This document shows, piece after piece, positions 16,864 to 24,253 of a DNA stretch of 64,000 nt. The DNA is taken from positions 39,607 to 103,606 of the forward strand of contig JALUTY010000083.1 in assembly GCA_027021615.1 (NCBI GenBank), given 5' to 3'. Every line of letters starts with the position of its first letter. Position 1 is the first letter of the stretch. A program made the translations under genes and the position numbers. The notes under the pieces were generated by a model. It did no database searches. It was not told where the DNA came from and saw only the letters and a list, made by a program, of their open reading frames with translations. Origin of the DNA: a bacterium (GTDB taxonomy: Bacteria; Desulfobacterota; Deferrisomatia; Deferrisomatales; Deferrisomataceae).

Positions 16864-17234
16864 ATCCTCCTCAGGGTCAGGCTGACGGTTTCGCCCTGGC
16901 GGTCCTCGTTGACCACCTGGAACTCCTGGTCCGCCAGCTGGTCCTTGACCACGTGGTACGCGTACCGGCGGGTGACCTCCTTGACGAACGCCTCCTGGGA
17001 GAACGATCGAACCATGTCCCAGTCGGCCACCACCTCGTAGGTGTCGCCGTTCTTGATGAACCCGATGTCACACCCCTCGGGGGTGCGCACCTTGAGGTCC
17101 ACGGTCATCTTTCGGCCCAGGTAGCCCCGGATCTTGCTGCGTCCCTCCACCACGTCGAGCTCCATGTCGGCCAGGGCTCGCCTCAGGAACAGCAGATCCA
17201 CGATCCGGGTTTTCAGTCGGGAGAAGTGGGACAT
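16860..17234 (-). CDS. DUF1257 protein, Ycf35-like
   Basis: 124 residues. It begins MSHFSRLKTRIVDLLFLRRAL as in Ycf35/DUF1257 proteins, followed by KIRGYLGRKMTVDLKVRT, DIGFIKNGDTYEVVADWDM and the helical C-terminus RRYAYHVVKDQLADQEFQVV. Ycf35 is a conserved plastid/cyanobacterial protein of unknown function; finding it with a Ycf46-type ATPase and DUF2997 outside cyanobacteria is notable. ATG with GAGG upstream. R3-type repeat sequence (GACGACCGAGG) lies directly before the start. Confidence 0.9.
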   Translation of the reverse strand: MSHFSRLKTRIVDLLFLRRALADMELDVVEGRSKIRGYLGRKMTVDLKVRTPEGCDIGFIKNGDTYEVVADWDMVRSFSQEAFVKEVTRRYAYHVVKDQLADQEFQVVNEDRQGETVSLTLRRM

Positions 17235-17285
17235 GGGGAACCTCGGTCGTCGGCCGCTGGGGATGGGGACTCCGCCCCCGTCTCG

Positions 17286-18773
17286 TCAGTGCACCTCTTT
17301 GTTCGCCTTCCGGGTCCGGTCGGCGGCCCACTCGCGCAGGCGCTCGATCCGCTCGCTCATCAGCTTCGAGATGGGCACCACCTCCCGGATGCCCTGCAGG
17401 ATGTCCTCGGTAGTGAAATCCCGCTCCCCGTCGTCGAAGGCGTTGTACATGGCGTTGATGATGGCCTGCTCGATCTCGGCTCCGCTGAACCCCTCGGTCT
17501 CCCCCGCCAGCAGGGCCACGTCGTAGTTTCGGACAACCGGCCGCACCTTCGACAGGTGGACCCGGAAGATCTCCATGCGCTCCTCGTAGTGGGGAAGGTC
17601 CACGAAGAAGATCTCGTCGAACCGCCCCTTGCGCATCAGCTCCGGCGGCAGGTTCGTGATGTCGTTGCCGGTGGCGATGACGAACACCGGCTTCTCCTTC
17701 TCCTGCATCCACGTCAGGAACGTGCCGAACACCCGGGCCGAGGTGCCCGAGTCGCCAGCGCCCGTGACCGACGAGAACGCCTTCTCGATCTCGTCGATCC
17801 AAAGGATACAGGGGCTGATCGTCTCGGCCAGCAGCAGGGCCTTGCGCATCCGCTCCTCCGACTCCCCCACCAGGCTGCCGAACACCTTGCCCATGTCGAG
17901 CCGGAGCAGTGGCAGACGCCACAGGGCCGAGGTGGCCTTGGCCGTCAGGCTCTTCCCGGTGCCCTGGATCCCGATGATCAGGATCCCCTTCGGGTTGGGG
18001 AGCCCGTACTCCTTGGCCCGGCTGCTGAAGGCCTTGTCCCTTTTTTTGAGCCAGTCCTTGAGGTTGTCGAGCCCCCCGATGTCCGAGATCCTCTCCCGGG
18101 CCGGGAAGAACTCCAGCACCTCCTCCTTGCGGATGACCTTCTGCTTCTCGGACAGGACCAGCTGGATCGCGGACTGGTCGAGCACCTTGTTCTTCAGAAT
18201 CGATTTGACGAACACGCCCCGGGCCTGATTCTCGGTGAGCCCCAGGGCGGACTTCACGAGCTTCTCCTCCGTGTCCTTGCTCAGGTCCACCTTCACGTCC
18301 CGCGACTCGCAGATCTCGTGGAGGATCTCCCGGAGCGCCTTGTAGTCCGGCAGGGGGAGGAACACCTGGGGCACGTCGTCGCGGATCTCGGGGGGCAGCT
18401 TAAAGAACGGGGACAGGAGGATCACGGTCTTCCGGGAGGAGCGCAGGGAGTAGAGCAGGTTCCGGAGCATCCGAACGATGACCGGTTGCTCGAAGAAGGG
18501 ATGGAAGTCCTCCAGCACGAAGATCGCGTCGTCCCGGTACCCCTCGATGCGCTGCAACGCCGTGAGGGGGTCCATGCGCCCCTCCTCCAAAGGGTTCGAG
18601 CCCCCTTCCCGCCGGAACCCCATGACCGTGTTCCAGAAGAACAGGTCCCGCCCGTTCAGGCCCTGTGCGACCCCCTTCATCAGATCGCGGGCGCGCTCCT
18701 CCTCGCCGGTCACCACCGAGATCACCGGCTGGCGGGAACGGATCAGGATGTCGAGCTCCTCGCGGATGTCCAT
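17286..18773 (-). CDS. Ycf46-type AAA+ ATPase
   Basis: 495 residues. The N-terminal domain (1-225) resembles an inactive AAA module that begins [24 protein letters not shown]. The C-terminal AAA+ module has Walker A GIQGTGKS (268-275), Walker [13 protein letters not shown] (322-332), sensor 1 [24 protein letters not shown] with the arginine finger region, and [20 protein letters not shown] at sensor 2. This two-module layout is that of Ycf46. A Synechocystis Ycf46 has been linked to CO2 utilisation; its biochemical role is unknown. It is the first gene of a six-gene operon. Confidence 0.92.
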   Translation of the reverse strand: MDIREELDILIRSRQPVISVVTGEEERARDLMKGVAQGLNGRDLFFWNTVMGFRREGGSNPLEEGRMDPLTALQRIEGYRDDAIFVLEDFHPFFEQPVIVRMLRNLLYSLRSSRKTVILLSPFFKLPPEIRDDVPQVFLPLPDYKALREILHEICESRDVKVDLSKDTEEKLVKSALGLTENQARGVFVKSILKNKVLDQSAIQLVLSEKQKVIRKEEVLEFFPARERISDIGGLDNLKDWLKKRDKAFSSRAKEYGLPNPKGILIIGIQGTGKSLTAKATSALWRLPLLRLDMGKVFGSLVGESEERMRKALLLAETISPCILWIDEIEKAFSSVTGAGDSGTSARVFGTFLTWMQEKEKPVFVIATGNDITNLPPELMRKGRFDEIFFVDLPHYEERMEIFRVHLSKVRPVVRNYDVALLAGETEGFSGAEIEQAIINAMYNAFDDGERDFTTEDILQGIREVVPISKLMSERIERLREWAADRTRKANKEVH

Positions 18774-18832
18774 GGCTGTGCCACACCTCCCTCCGCCCGA
18801 CCGAACCTCCGGTCGAACCTGCGTTTTCGGCT

Positions 18833-18862
18833 ACTCTAGGGCAGGGACGGTGGATGGGTCAA
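18833..18862 (-). promoter_or_regulatory. Predicted sigma70 promoter of the AAA/Hsp70 operon
   Basis: On the minus strand TTGACC (18862-18857), 18-bp spacer, then TAGAGT (18838-18833), about 50 bp upstream of the AAA ATPase start. It lies within the 109-bp gap after the PilZ gene. Confidence 0.5.
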
Positions 18863-18882
18863 CGGCGGTCCCTGGGAAGCCG

Positions 18883-19287
18883 TCACGCCCTTCCCAGGCG
18901 CCCCTTCTCCCGCTCCAGGTAGACCCGCATGGCCTTCCAGTGGTCGTCCCAGATGTCCACGAACTCGATCCCCACCTCCACCCGTCCCCCCTCCACGGGG
19001 CGTGTGCGCACCACCCGCCCGATCGCGGTCAGGGGCCGGGTCACCGAGTCCTCCCCGTACTTCAGGAACTCCGAGGTGTGGCGGTGCCAGCCGGCCAGCT
19101 TCAGGGCCACCTGCACGGGCCGGTTCGGCTCCAGGGGCTGGTCCAGAACCAGCCTCACCCCCCCCTCGCTCACATCGCACATCTCGGCCTCGAGCTCGGG
19201 CGCCCGCCCCAAGGGGTAGGTGATCTCCTGGCAGGTGATGAGAGCCCGTTTGGGAATGCGTTCGTGCCTGCGTCGTTCCCGGTCCAT
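18883..19287 (-). CDS. PilZ-domain protein
   Basis: 134 residues, a single PilZ domain. The c-di-GMP-binding signatures are present: RRRHERIPKR (RxxxR) at the N-terminus and DVSEGGVRL ([D/N]xSxxG) about 35 residues on, followed by the beta-barrel including VEVGIEFVDIWDDHW. It likely binds c-di-GMP. ATG with GGAGGA 6 bases upstream, and R3 repeats just beyond that. It precedes the AAA/Hsp70 operon by 109 bp in the same direction; the predicted promoter between them argues that they are at least partly separate units. Confidence 0.9.
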   Translation of the reverse strand: MDRERRRHERIPKRALITCQEITYPLGRAPELEAEMCDVSEGGVRLVLDQPLEPNRPVQVALKLAGWHRHTSEFLKYGEDSVTRPLTAIGRVVRTRPVEGGRVEVGIEFVDIWDDHWKAMRVYLEREKGRLGRA

Positions 19288-19306
19288 GGTGAGTCCTCCC
19301 GGTAAT

Positions 19307-19341
19307 CTCGGTCGTCGGTCCTCGGTCGTCGGTCAACGGTT
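19307..19341. repeat. R3 short repeat array upstream of the PilZ gene
   Basis: CTCGGTCGTCGGTC occurs twice in succession. On the minus strand it reads GACCGACGACCGAG and lies about 20 bp 5' of the PilZ start codon, the same placement as at the DUF1257, AI-2E-permease, hgcB and EamA genes. Confidence 0.65.
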
Positions 19342-19399
19342 TGTGGCCTTCGGCCCGCTGGGCGGCCAGGCGGCTCTCGAACCGCGCCAAGGCCCGGGG

Positions 19400-19580
19400 G
19401 GCATGGAGCCTGCTGGAGAGCCGCGTGCGGCCCCTTGGCTCGCCGCGCAGCGCCTCCAACGTTCGGACCGTGGGTTCGTTCGTGCCCCACGAGCTGTCAT
19501 GAAGCCACCGCCGGTGCCCCGTGCCTGCGCGGCGAATCTCGACGCCCGGCTTCGTGCTCGGCCGGAACCAGGCCCCCACC
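19400..19580 (+). repeat. R1 intergenic element, copy C
   Basis: Same orientation as 56-237. The left terminus GGCATGGAGCCTGCT is followed by GGAGAGCCGCGTGCGGCC and TTGGCTCGCCGCGCAG, all shared with copy A. The right terminus has drifted to AACCAGGCCCCCACC, and the outer boundary motif GGCAATACGTTTGAAGG follows at 19590. It lies in the 19342-19876 gap, whose remaining part (to 19876) holds only a possible promoter. Confidence 0.75.
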
Positions 19581-19804
19581 CCGTACCCTGGCAATACGTT
19601 TGAAGGTCTCAGTATCTCCTAGCGGTTCTGGCAACCCCATCTCGGGGGCGGCAAAGGACCTGCCCCCGAGAAGACGACCCCATTTCTCGCCGGGTCAATG
19701 CTTCGCAAGCGGGCCGCCTCCCGGCCCACCGGCCCTGACAGGGGGTTCGTGCGCCGCACTGTACCGAAAGGTCCGTGGGGAACGCCAGGTGCCCCCGGCC
19801 GGCC

Positions 19805-19831
19805 TTGGAGTTCCCGCCGGCACCGTATTAG
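19805..19831 (+). promoter_or_regulatory. Possible promoter of the membrane HEAT protein gene
   Basis: TTGGAG (19805-19810) and TATTAG (19826-19831) are separated by 15 bp, or 16 if CTTGGA is taken as the -35. They lie 45 bp upstream of the ATG at 19877. Spacing is short, so this is tentative. Confidence 0.35.
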
Positions 19832-19876
19832 ACTCCAAACACCGAAGGCTTCGCCAACCCCGACGAAAGGACGCGA

Positions 19877-21253
19877 ATGTTTCGCACGTTGCGAGGCCCC
19901 GGGGGCGTTTGGCTGGTCGGCGTCGGCGCCGGGGCCGTGCTGGGGGCGGCCCGAACCCGGGAGGCAGCCCTCCACCTGCTGGCGAAGAACCGGGCGCTCC
20001 TCGACGCGGGCATTCCCGCCCTGCCGGGGCCGGGGCACCTGGGCACCTTGGGTTCCTGGGCCCCGGCCGGCGCCGGGGCAGTGTTCTTCGGCCTGAGCCT
20101 GGGGCTGGGCGGTGCGGCCCTCCTGGCCCTGCTGGCCGCGGCCCTCGGTCTCGCACCCGGGCGGGCCGGGAGAATCCTCCCCTGGGGCACGGCCCTGGCA
20201 CCCCTGGGTCTGGGTCTTTGGGGGCGGGACTGGGGCCTTGTCGCGGCGGCCGAGCCCGTGGCTCTGGCCGCCGCGGCATGGGCGGCCGGGCGGCCGGGGC
20301 GAAGGTTGCCGGCCTTGCGCCTGGCGTGCGCCGCCCTGACGTTGGTCGGCCTTTTGCCCTGGGCCCTGGCCGACGAAGGGCCGTTCATCCGGTTCCGGGA
20401 TCGAGTGCTTCTGGCCCGGGAGACGGGCCCGGCTCTTGCCCTGAACACCTTCTATTACCGCTGGACCCTGTACCCGGCCGAGGCGCTGAAGCCCCTTGCG
20501 GCCCGCAGCCAGCCGACGGCCTGGGCGAACCCGGCGGCCGGGGACCGTGCAGCTCTATGCGGGGCCGCGGCCCGGGTCGGGCTGTGGTGCGTGGACGATC
20601 CTTCCGGTGCGGACGTGCGGATCGAGCCGGGCCCCAGGCTGGTCCTCGGTCCGGCCGAGGTCCCGTGGACCGGAACGCCCCAGGCCCGCCGACAGGCGTG
20701 GGACGAGCTGTCGGCCCGGGCCGACCGGGCCCGGCCCCTACGAAGGGTCACGGCGGTGTCTCTCTTCTACGGGTGCCCGCTGGTGCTCGCGGGCCTGCTC
20801 TCCGGCCTGGCCGTCTGGCTCGGGGCCTGGATGCCCCACCCCGGCCACCGGAAGGCAGCGGCGCTGGTGTGCGCCGCGCTCCTGGGGGGGCTCGTGGCAG
20901 CGGTGGCGAGGCAGCCCCCGTGGCTCGTGCGGGTTCGACAGGATTTGGCGGACATCCCCACGCCCGAGGCCGGGCGGGTGGAGGCCGCCCTTCGTGCCCG
21001 GCGCCCGGTGGCGAGGTTCTACGGGGCCCAGGCGGCCGGCCGACTGGGCCCCGGTTGGGAGGCGGCCCTGGAGGCGGCCCTGGCCGATCCGGTGATCAAC
21101 GTCCGTTACGCGGCGGCCCAAGCCCTGGGCCGCATCGCCAGCCCCCGGGCCCGGCAGACGCTTAAAGGGTTGCTGGAGAGCCCGGCGGACTGGTACGTGA
21201 GGGAACGCGCGTGGTCCGGGCTCCGGAGGTCCGGGTGGCGGCCCGGGAGGTGA
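19877..21253 (+). CDS. Multi-pass membrane protein with C-terminal HEAT repeats
   Basis: 458 residues. About four to six hydrophobic segments lie in 1-170, then a periplasmic-looking loop, another pair of segments (VSLFYGCPLVLAGLLSGLAVWLG and AALVCAALLGGLVAAVA), and a cytosolic C-terminus with two HEAT units (ARFYGAQAAGRLGPGWEAAL, VRYAAAQALGRIASPRARQTL). ATG with AAAGGA upstream. Function unknown. Its 3' end overlaps the CPBP protease gene, so the two are co-expressed. Confidence 0.8.
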   Translation: MFRTLRGPGGVWLVGVGAGAVLGAARTREAALHLLAKNRALLDAGIPALPGPGHLGTLGSWAPAGAGAVFFGLSLGLGGAALLALLAAALGLAPGRAGRILPWGTALAPLGLGLWGRDWGLVAAAEPVALAAAAWAAGRPGRRLPALRLACAALTLVGLLPWALADEGPFIRFRDRVLLARETGPALALNTFYYRWTLYPAEALKPLAARSQPTAWANPAAGDRAALCGAAARVGLWCVDDPSGADVRIEPGPRLVLGPAEVPWTGTPQARRQAWDELSARADRARPLRRVTAVSLFYGCPLVLAGLLSGLAVWLGAWMPHPGHRKAAALVCAALLGGLVAAVARQPPWLVRVRQDLADIPTPEAGRVEAALRARRPVARFYGAQAAGRLGPGWEAALEAALADPVINVRYAAAQALGRIASPRARQTLKGLLESPADWYVRERAWSGLRRSGWRPGR

Positions 21254-21891
21254 CCGTTGCCGAGGCCGTCCTGGTCGTGACCGTGTGGGCGGCGGCCGAG
21301 ACGGCTCTCTCCCGGCTCGTGCCGGGGTCGGGGTCGGCGGCGGCTGCCCTGATTTGGACCGGCACGATCCGGCTCGCCGAGACCGGAGGTCTCGCGCTGT
21401 GGTGGCACGCCCGCCGCTTCTCCCCGGGGCCCCTGGGGCTTACCGGCAGGCAGGCCCGGCAGGGGCTGCGGATTGGGGTCTGGGCGGCTGCCGGATTCGG
21501 GGCCGTGGTGTTCGGCACCGAGCTCCTGGCTCGGCTGCTCGTCGGCCGGGGTTGGCTCGCGGCGATCGCGGGCCCGGCCCGGCCCTGGGACCAGACCCTG
21601 TGGCTGGTGGCGGTGGGGGCCGGGGTGGCCCCGGCGTTCGAGGAGCTCCTGTTCCGGGGCGTGGTGTACCGGGCCGTTCGCGTGCGGTGGGGGGTGACGG
21701 CCGGGGTGGCGGCATCGACTACGCTGTTCGGCCTGGCCCACGTGGCCACGGCCCCCATCCCCTGGACCCAGATGGTGGGGGGAGCGGTGTTCTGCCTGGT
21801 GTACGAGGCATCGGGAAGCCTGTGGGCCCCCTACACGGTGCACGCCCTGGGGAACGGCTGCCTGTTCCTGCTCCCCTTTGTGCTTCGATGA
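21235..21891 (+). CDS. CPBP-family intramembrane metalloprotease
   Basis: 218 residues, several membrane helices. The family motifs are FEELLFRG (E136, E137, R141), FGLAHV (His) and the last-helix HALGNG (His), the CAAX-protease/bacteriocin-processing (Abi) signature of a glutamate/histidine intramembrane peptidase. The GTG at 21235 has GGAGG 6 bases upstream and overlaps the preceding gene by 19 bp; a GTG at 21211 is a weaker alternative. Substrate unknown. Confidence 0.88.
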   Translation: MAAREVTVAEAVLVVTVWAAAETALSRLVPGSGSAAAALIWTGTIRLAETGGLALWWHARRFSPGPLGLTGRQARQGLRIGVWAAAGFGAVVFGTELLARLLVGRGWLAAIAGPARPWDQTLWLVAVGAGVAPAFEELLFRGVVYRAVRVRWGVTAGVAASTTLFGLAHVATAPIPWTQMVGGAVFCLVYEASGSLWAPYTVHALGNGCLFLLPFVLR

Positions 21892-21960
21892 CGGGGAGGC
21901 GATGATCGCCCCCGACGGGCAGACCGTAGGGGTCGGGGTGCCGGTTCGTTGGTGGCGGGG

Positions 21961-22146
21961 GGCATGGGGCCTGCTTCCGGCCGGGCGCGAGTGCAGCATC
22001 CGATCGCCGCGCCTTCGCATGCCGTTGCCGGAGCCGCTTGTTCGGGCAGCGACAGCGGAGGGGCCTGGAATTCGACAAAGCTACGGATGTTCGGGGGGCG
22101 CGGCGAGCCAATGAGCCGCGCCCGGCTCTCCAGCAGGCCCCATGCC
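21961..22146 (-). repeat. R1 intergenic element, copy B (inverted)
   Basis: 186 bp with perfect 15-bp terminal inverted repeats, GGCATGGGGCCTGCT and AGCAGGCCCCATGCC. Inside, CGCGGCGAGCCAATGAGCC and CCCGGCTCTCC match the reverse complement of copies A and C; TTCCGGCCGGGCGCGAG is shared with copy D. The flanking 21892-21960 and 22147-22224 hold no gene. Confidence 0.85.
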
Positions 22147-22196
22147 CCCCGTGGTCTTGGCGTCGGCGCTCAGGAGCCGCCTGCCCGCCTGCCCGC

Positions 22197-22264
22197 CTAG
22201 CCGCCCAGCGGGCCGGAGGCCCCCGGCCAACGACCAACGACTGACGACCAGAAACCGAGGTCAC
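22197..22264. repeat. Linker plus R3 array upstream of the permease
   Basis: CTAGCCGCCCAGCGGGCCGG (the linker seen also near 47811, 55457 and 59927) leads into R3 units CAACGACCAACGACTGACG and ACCGAGGTCAC, which end 14 bp before the ATG at 22279. Confidence 0.6.
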
Positions 22265-22278
22265 AAGGAGCAACCCTG

Positions 22279-23355
22279 ATGATCCGGGAGCGCATCGGCC
22301 TGACCGTGTGGGGCCTGGCCGCGGTGGCGGCGGGCCTGTGGCTGCTGGCCCGCCTGGAGGCGGTGGTGGTGCCGCTGCTCCTGGGCTGGTTCATCGCTTA
22401 CGCCCTGGACCCCGTGCTCGACCGGCTGGAGACCTGGCGGATCCCCCGGGCTGCCGGGGTCTTCCTGCTGCTCTCCGGCGCGTTCCTCCTCGTGTTCCTG
22501 TCGGTGGTGGTGGTGATCCCGGCCTTCGTCGAGCAGGTACGGGGCGCGGCCGGAGCCCTTCCCGGCTACCTGGAGGCCACCCGGGGCGCCTGGCTTCCGC
22601 GCATCGAGGGCCTGCTGGGCCGCCCGTTGCCCGTGGACCCTGCGGCGAGCCTCGCGGAGATCCTGAAGGCCGTAGGCGCGAACCTACCGGACCTCGGAGG
22701 CCGGGCCGCGGCCCTGGCCGGGGCCGTGGCCGCGAACCTGTGGCGGCTCCTCGGCACTGTGCTGGGCCTGGCCCTGATCCCGGTGTTCGCGTTCTACCTG
22801 CTGCTCGACTTCAACGGTCTCGGGGCACGGCTGGTGGAGCTGCTGCCGCCCCGCCATCAGGGGCTGGCGAACCGGATCCTGTCGCGGGCCGACGAGGCCC
22901 TGGGCGCGTTCGTGAGGGGGCAGATCACGGTGTGCGCCTCCCTGGCCCTGGTGTACTCGGTGGGGCTCGGGTTCACCGGCATCGATATGCCCTGGGTGGT
23001 GGGAACCCTGGCCGGCGTCCTGTTCCTGGTGCCGTACCTCGGCACCTTGGTCGGGCTCGTGCTCGCCACCTTGCTGGCCCTGCTCAAGTTCCACGATCTG
23101 GCCCACGTGGTCGCCGTGTGGGGGGTGTTTGCGGCGGGACAAGCCCTGGAGGGATTCGTGCTGACCCCCCGGCTGGTGGGGAACCGGGTGGGGCTGCACC
23201 CGGTGGCGGTCATCGTGGCCATCCTGGCCGGGGGCGAGCTGTTCGGGGCCGTGGGGGTGCTGCTCGCCGTGCCTTCAGCCGCCGTGCTCCGGGTGGCTCT
23301 GGCCGAGCTGCTGGCTCTCTACCGGACGTCGGCGTGGTACCGGGAGGAGGTCTAA
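22279..23355 (+). CDS. AI-2E/PerM-family transporter
   Basis: 358 residues, about eight membrane helices. It shows the family pattern: two N-terminal hairpins (LLLGWFIAYALDPVLDRLE), a central amphipathic periplasmic region, then VPYLGTLVGLVLATLLALL and the C-terminal block GFVLTPRLVGNRVGLHPVAVIVAILAGGELFGAVGVLLAVP. Family members export autoinducer-2 or act as Na+/H+ antiporters or general permeases, so the substrate cannot be called. ATG with AAGGAG upstream. The following gene starts inside its stop codon. Confidence 0.9.
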   Translation: MIRERIGLTVWGLAAVAAGLWLLARLEAVVVPLLLGWFIAYALDPVLDRLETWRIPRAAGVFLLLSGAFLLVFLSVVVVIPAFVEQVRGAAGALPGYLEATRGAWLPRIEGLLGRPLPVDPAASLAEILKAVGANLPDLGGRAAALAGAVAANLWRLLGTVLGLALIPVFAFYLLLDFNGLGARLVELLPPRHQGLANRILSRADEALGAFVRGQITVCASLALVYSVGLGFTGIDMPWVVGTLAGVLFLVPYLGTLVGLVLATLLALLKFHDLAHVVAVWGVFAAGQALEGFVLTPRLVGNRVGLHPVAVIVAILAGGELFGAVGVLLAVPSAAVLRVALAELLALYRTSAWYREEV

Positions 23356-24041
23356 TGCTCCCCGTGGCCGCGCTGTTTCCCCATCTCCGGCTCCGGGCCC
23401 CGGCCCTGGCCCGACGGCTGGACGGAATCACCGGCCTCGAGCGGGCCGGCGACGTCTTGCGGGTTCGGGTGTCCGCCGGGGGCTGGGCCCACCGGGAGCT
23501 TCCGAGTTGTCTGCCAGAGCTGCGATCCCGGGCGAGGGAGCTGTTCGGCCCCTCCACTCGGGTCGAGCTCGCCGTAGGCCCGTCCGATCCCGAGCGCCTC
23601 CCGTTTCCGGTGCTGTCGTCCAAGCACTGGAACCTCGTGGCCTTCTGGGCGTGGGATGGGACCCACTGGGCGTGCGCGGCCGTGCCCAAGCCCGAGTACC
23701 GGAAGGCGCTGGAGGGGGGAGTGTCCCCCGAGCCCGGGTTCCTGGGGCAGGGACCGCTCCCGCCCGGGGGCCCCGCAGCGGTCCTTCCGGACCTGCTGGA
23801 AGACCTCGCCCGCAAGGCCCAGGCCGACCGGTCTTACGCCCACCTGGTGATCCCCTTTCCCGGGGACACCCTGGCCCGGGACCTGGAAACCGCCCTCTAC
23901 ACGGCCAAGGACTGGGGAACCCCCCGGGTGCCCGGCCCCGTGCTCCAGAGGTACGTGGGCCGCATCCACTGCACAGACCCCGCCCGCCCCCCCTTGGGGG
24001 TGCGGATGGCCCAGGGAATGATCCGCCCGGCTTCCCAGTAA
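23355..24041 (+). CDS. Conserved-looking hypothetical protein
   Basis: 228 residues, no signal peptide or membrane segment, no family that I recognise. The beginning (FPHLRLRAPALARRLDGITGLERAGDVLRVRVS) looks like a mixed alpha/beta domain; a middle stretch is rich in Trp (KHWNLVAFWAWDGTHWACAAVPK), and the end contains SYAHLVIPFPGDTLARDLETALYTAKDWG. The start overlaps the AI-2E permease stop (TAATG), so translation is coupled. Codon use is like its neighbours, which supports a real gene. Confidence 0.7.
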   Translation: MLPVAALFPHLRLRAPALARRLDGITGLERAGDVLRVRVSAGGWAHRELPSCLPELRSRARELFGPSTRVELAVGPSDPERLPFPVLSSKHWNLVAFWAWDGTHWACAAVPKPEYRKALEGGVSPEPGFLGQGPLPPGGPAAVLPDLLEDLARKAQADRSYAHLVIPFPGDTLARDLETALYTAKDWGTPRVPGPVLQRYVGRIHCTDPARPPLGVRMAQGMIRPASQ

Positions 24042-24049
24042 CTTCGGGC

Positions 24050-24140
24050 TACGGTCGTCGATCGACGGTCTTCGGTCTCCTCGCCCCAGGGCAAGTGACT
24101 CTCGCCAACCCGGCGGCGGGGGGCATGGGGCCGGGGGGGG
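24050..24140. repeat. R3 array and R1 terminal remnant
   Basis: R3 units (ACGGTCGTCGATCGACGGTC) follow the stop of the preceding gene by 9 bp. Next comes GGCGGGGGGCATGGGGCC, identical to the left edge of R1 copy B, with nothing else of R1 retained. This R3 copy is 3' of its neighbour gene, unlike most others. Confidence 0.55.
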
Positions 24141-24253
24141 CGGCCCCCTCCTTCCCGAACCCTGTGTACCCAACGGCGGCCCTGCCAGTAAAGTTTCCGG
24201 CCTCCCCGTCGAAAAGAGGGGAAATATCGTGTTTTACTCGCGGAGGTTCCGCA

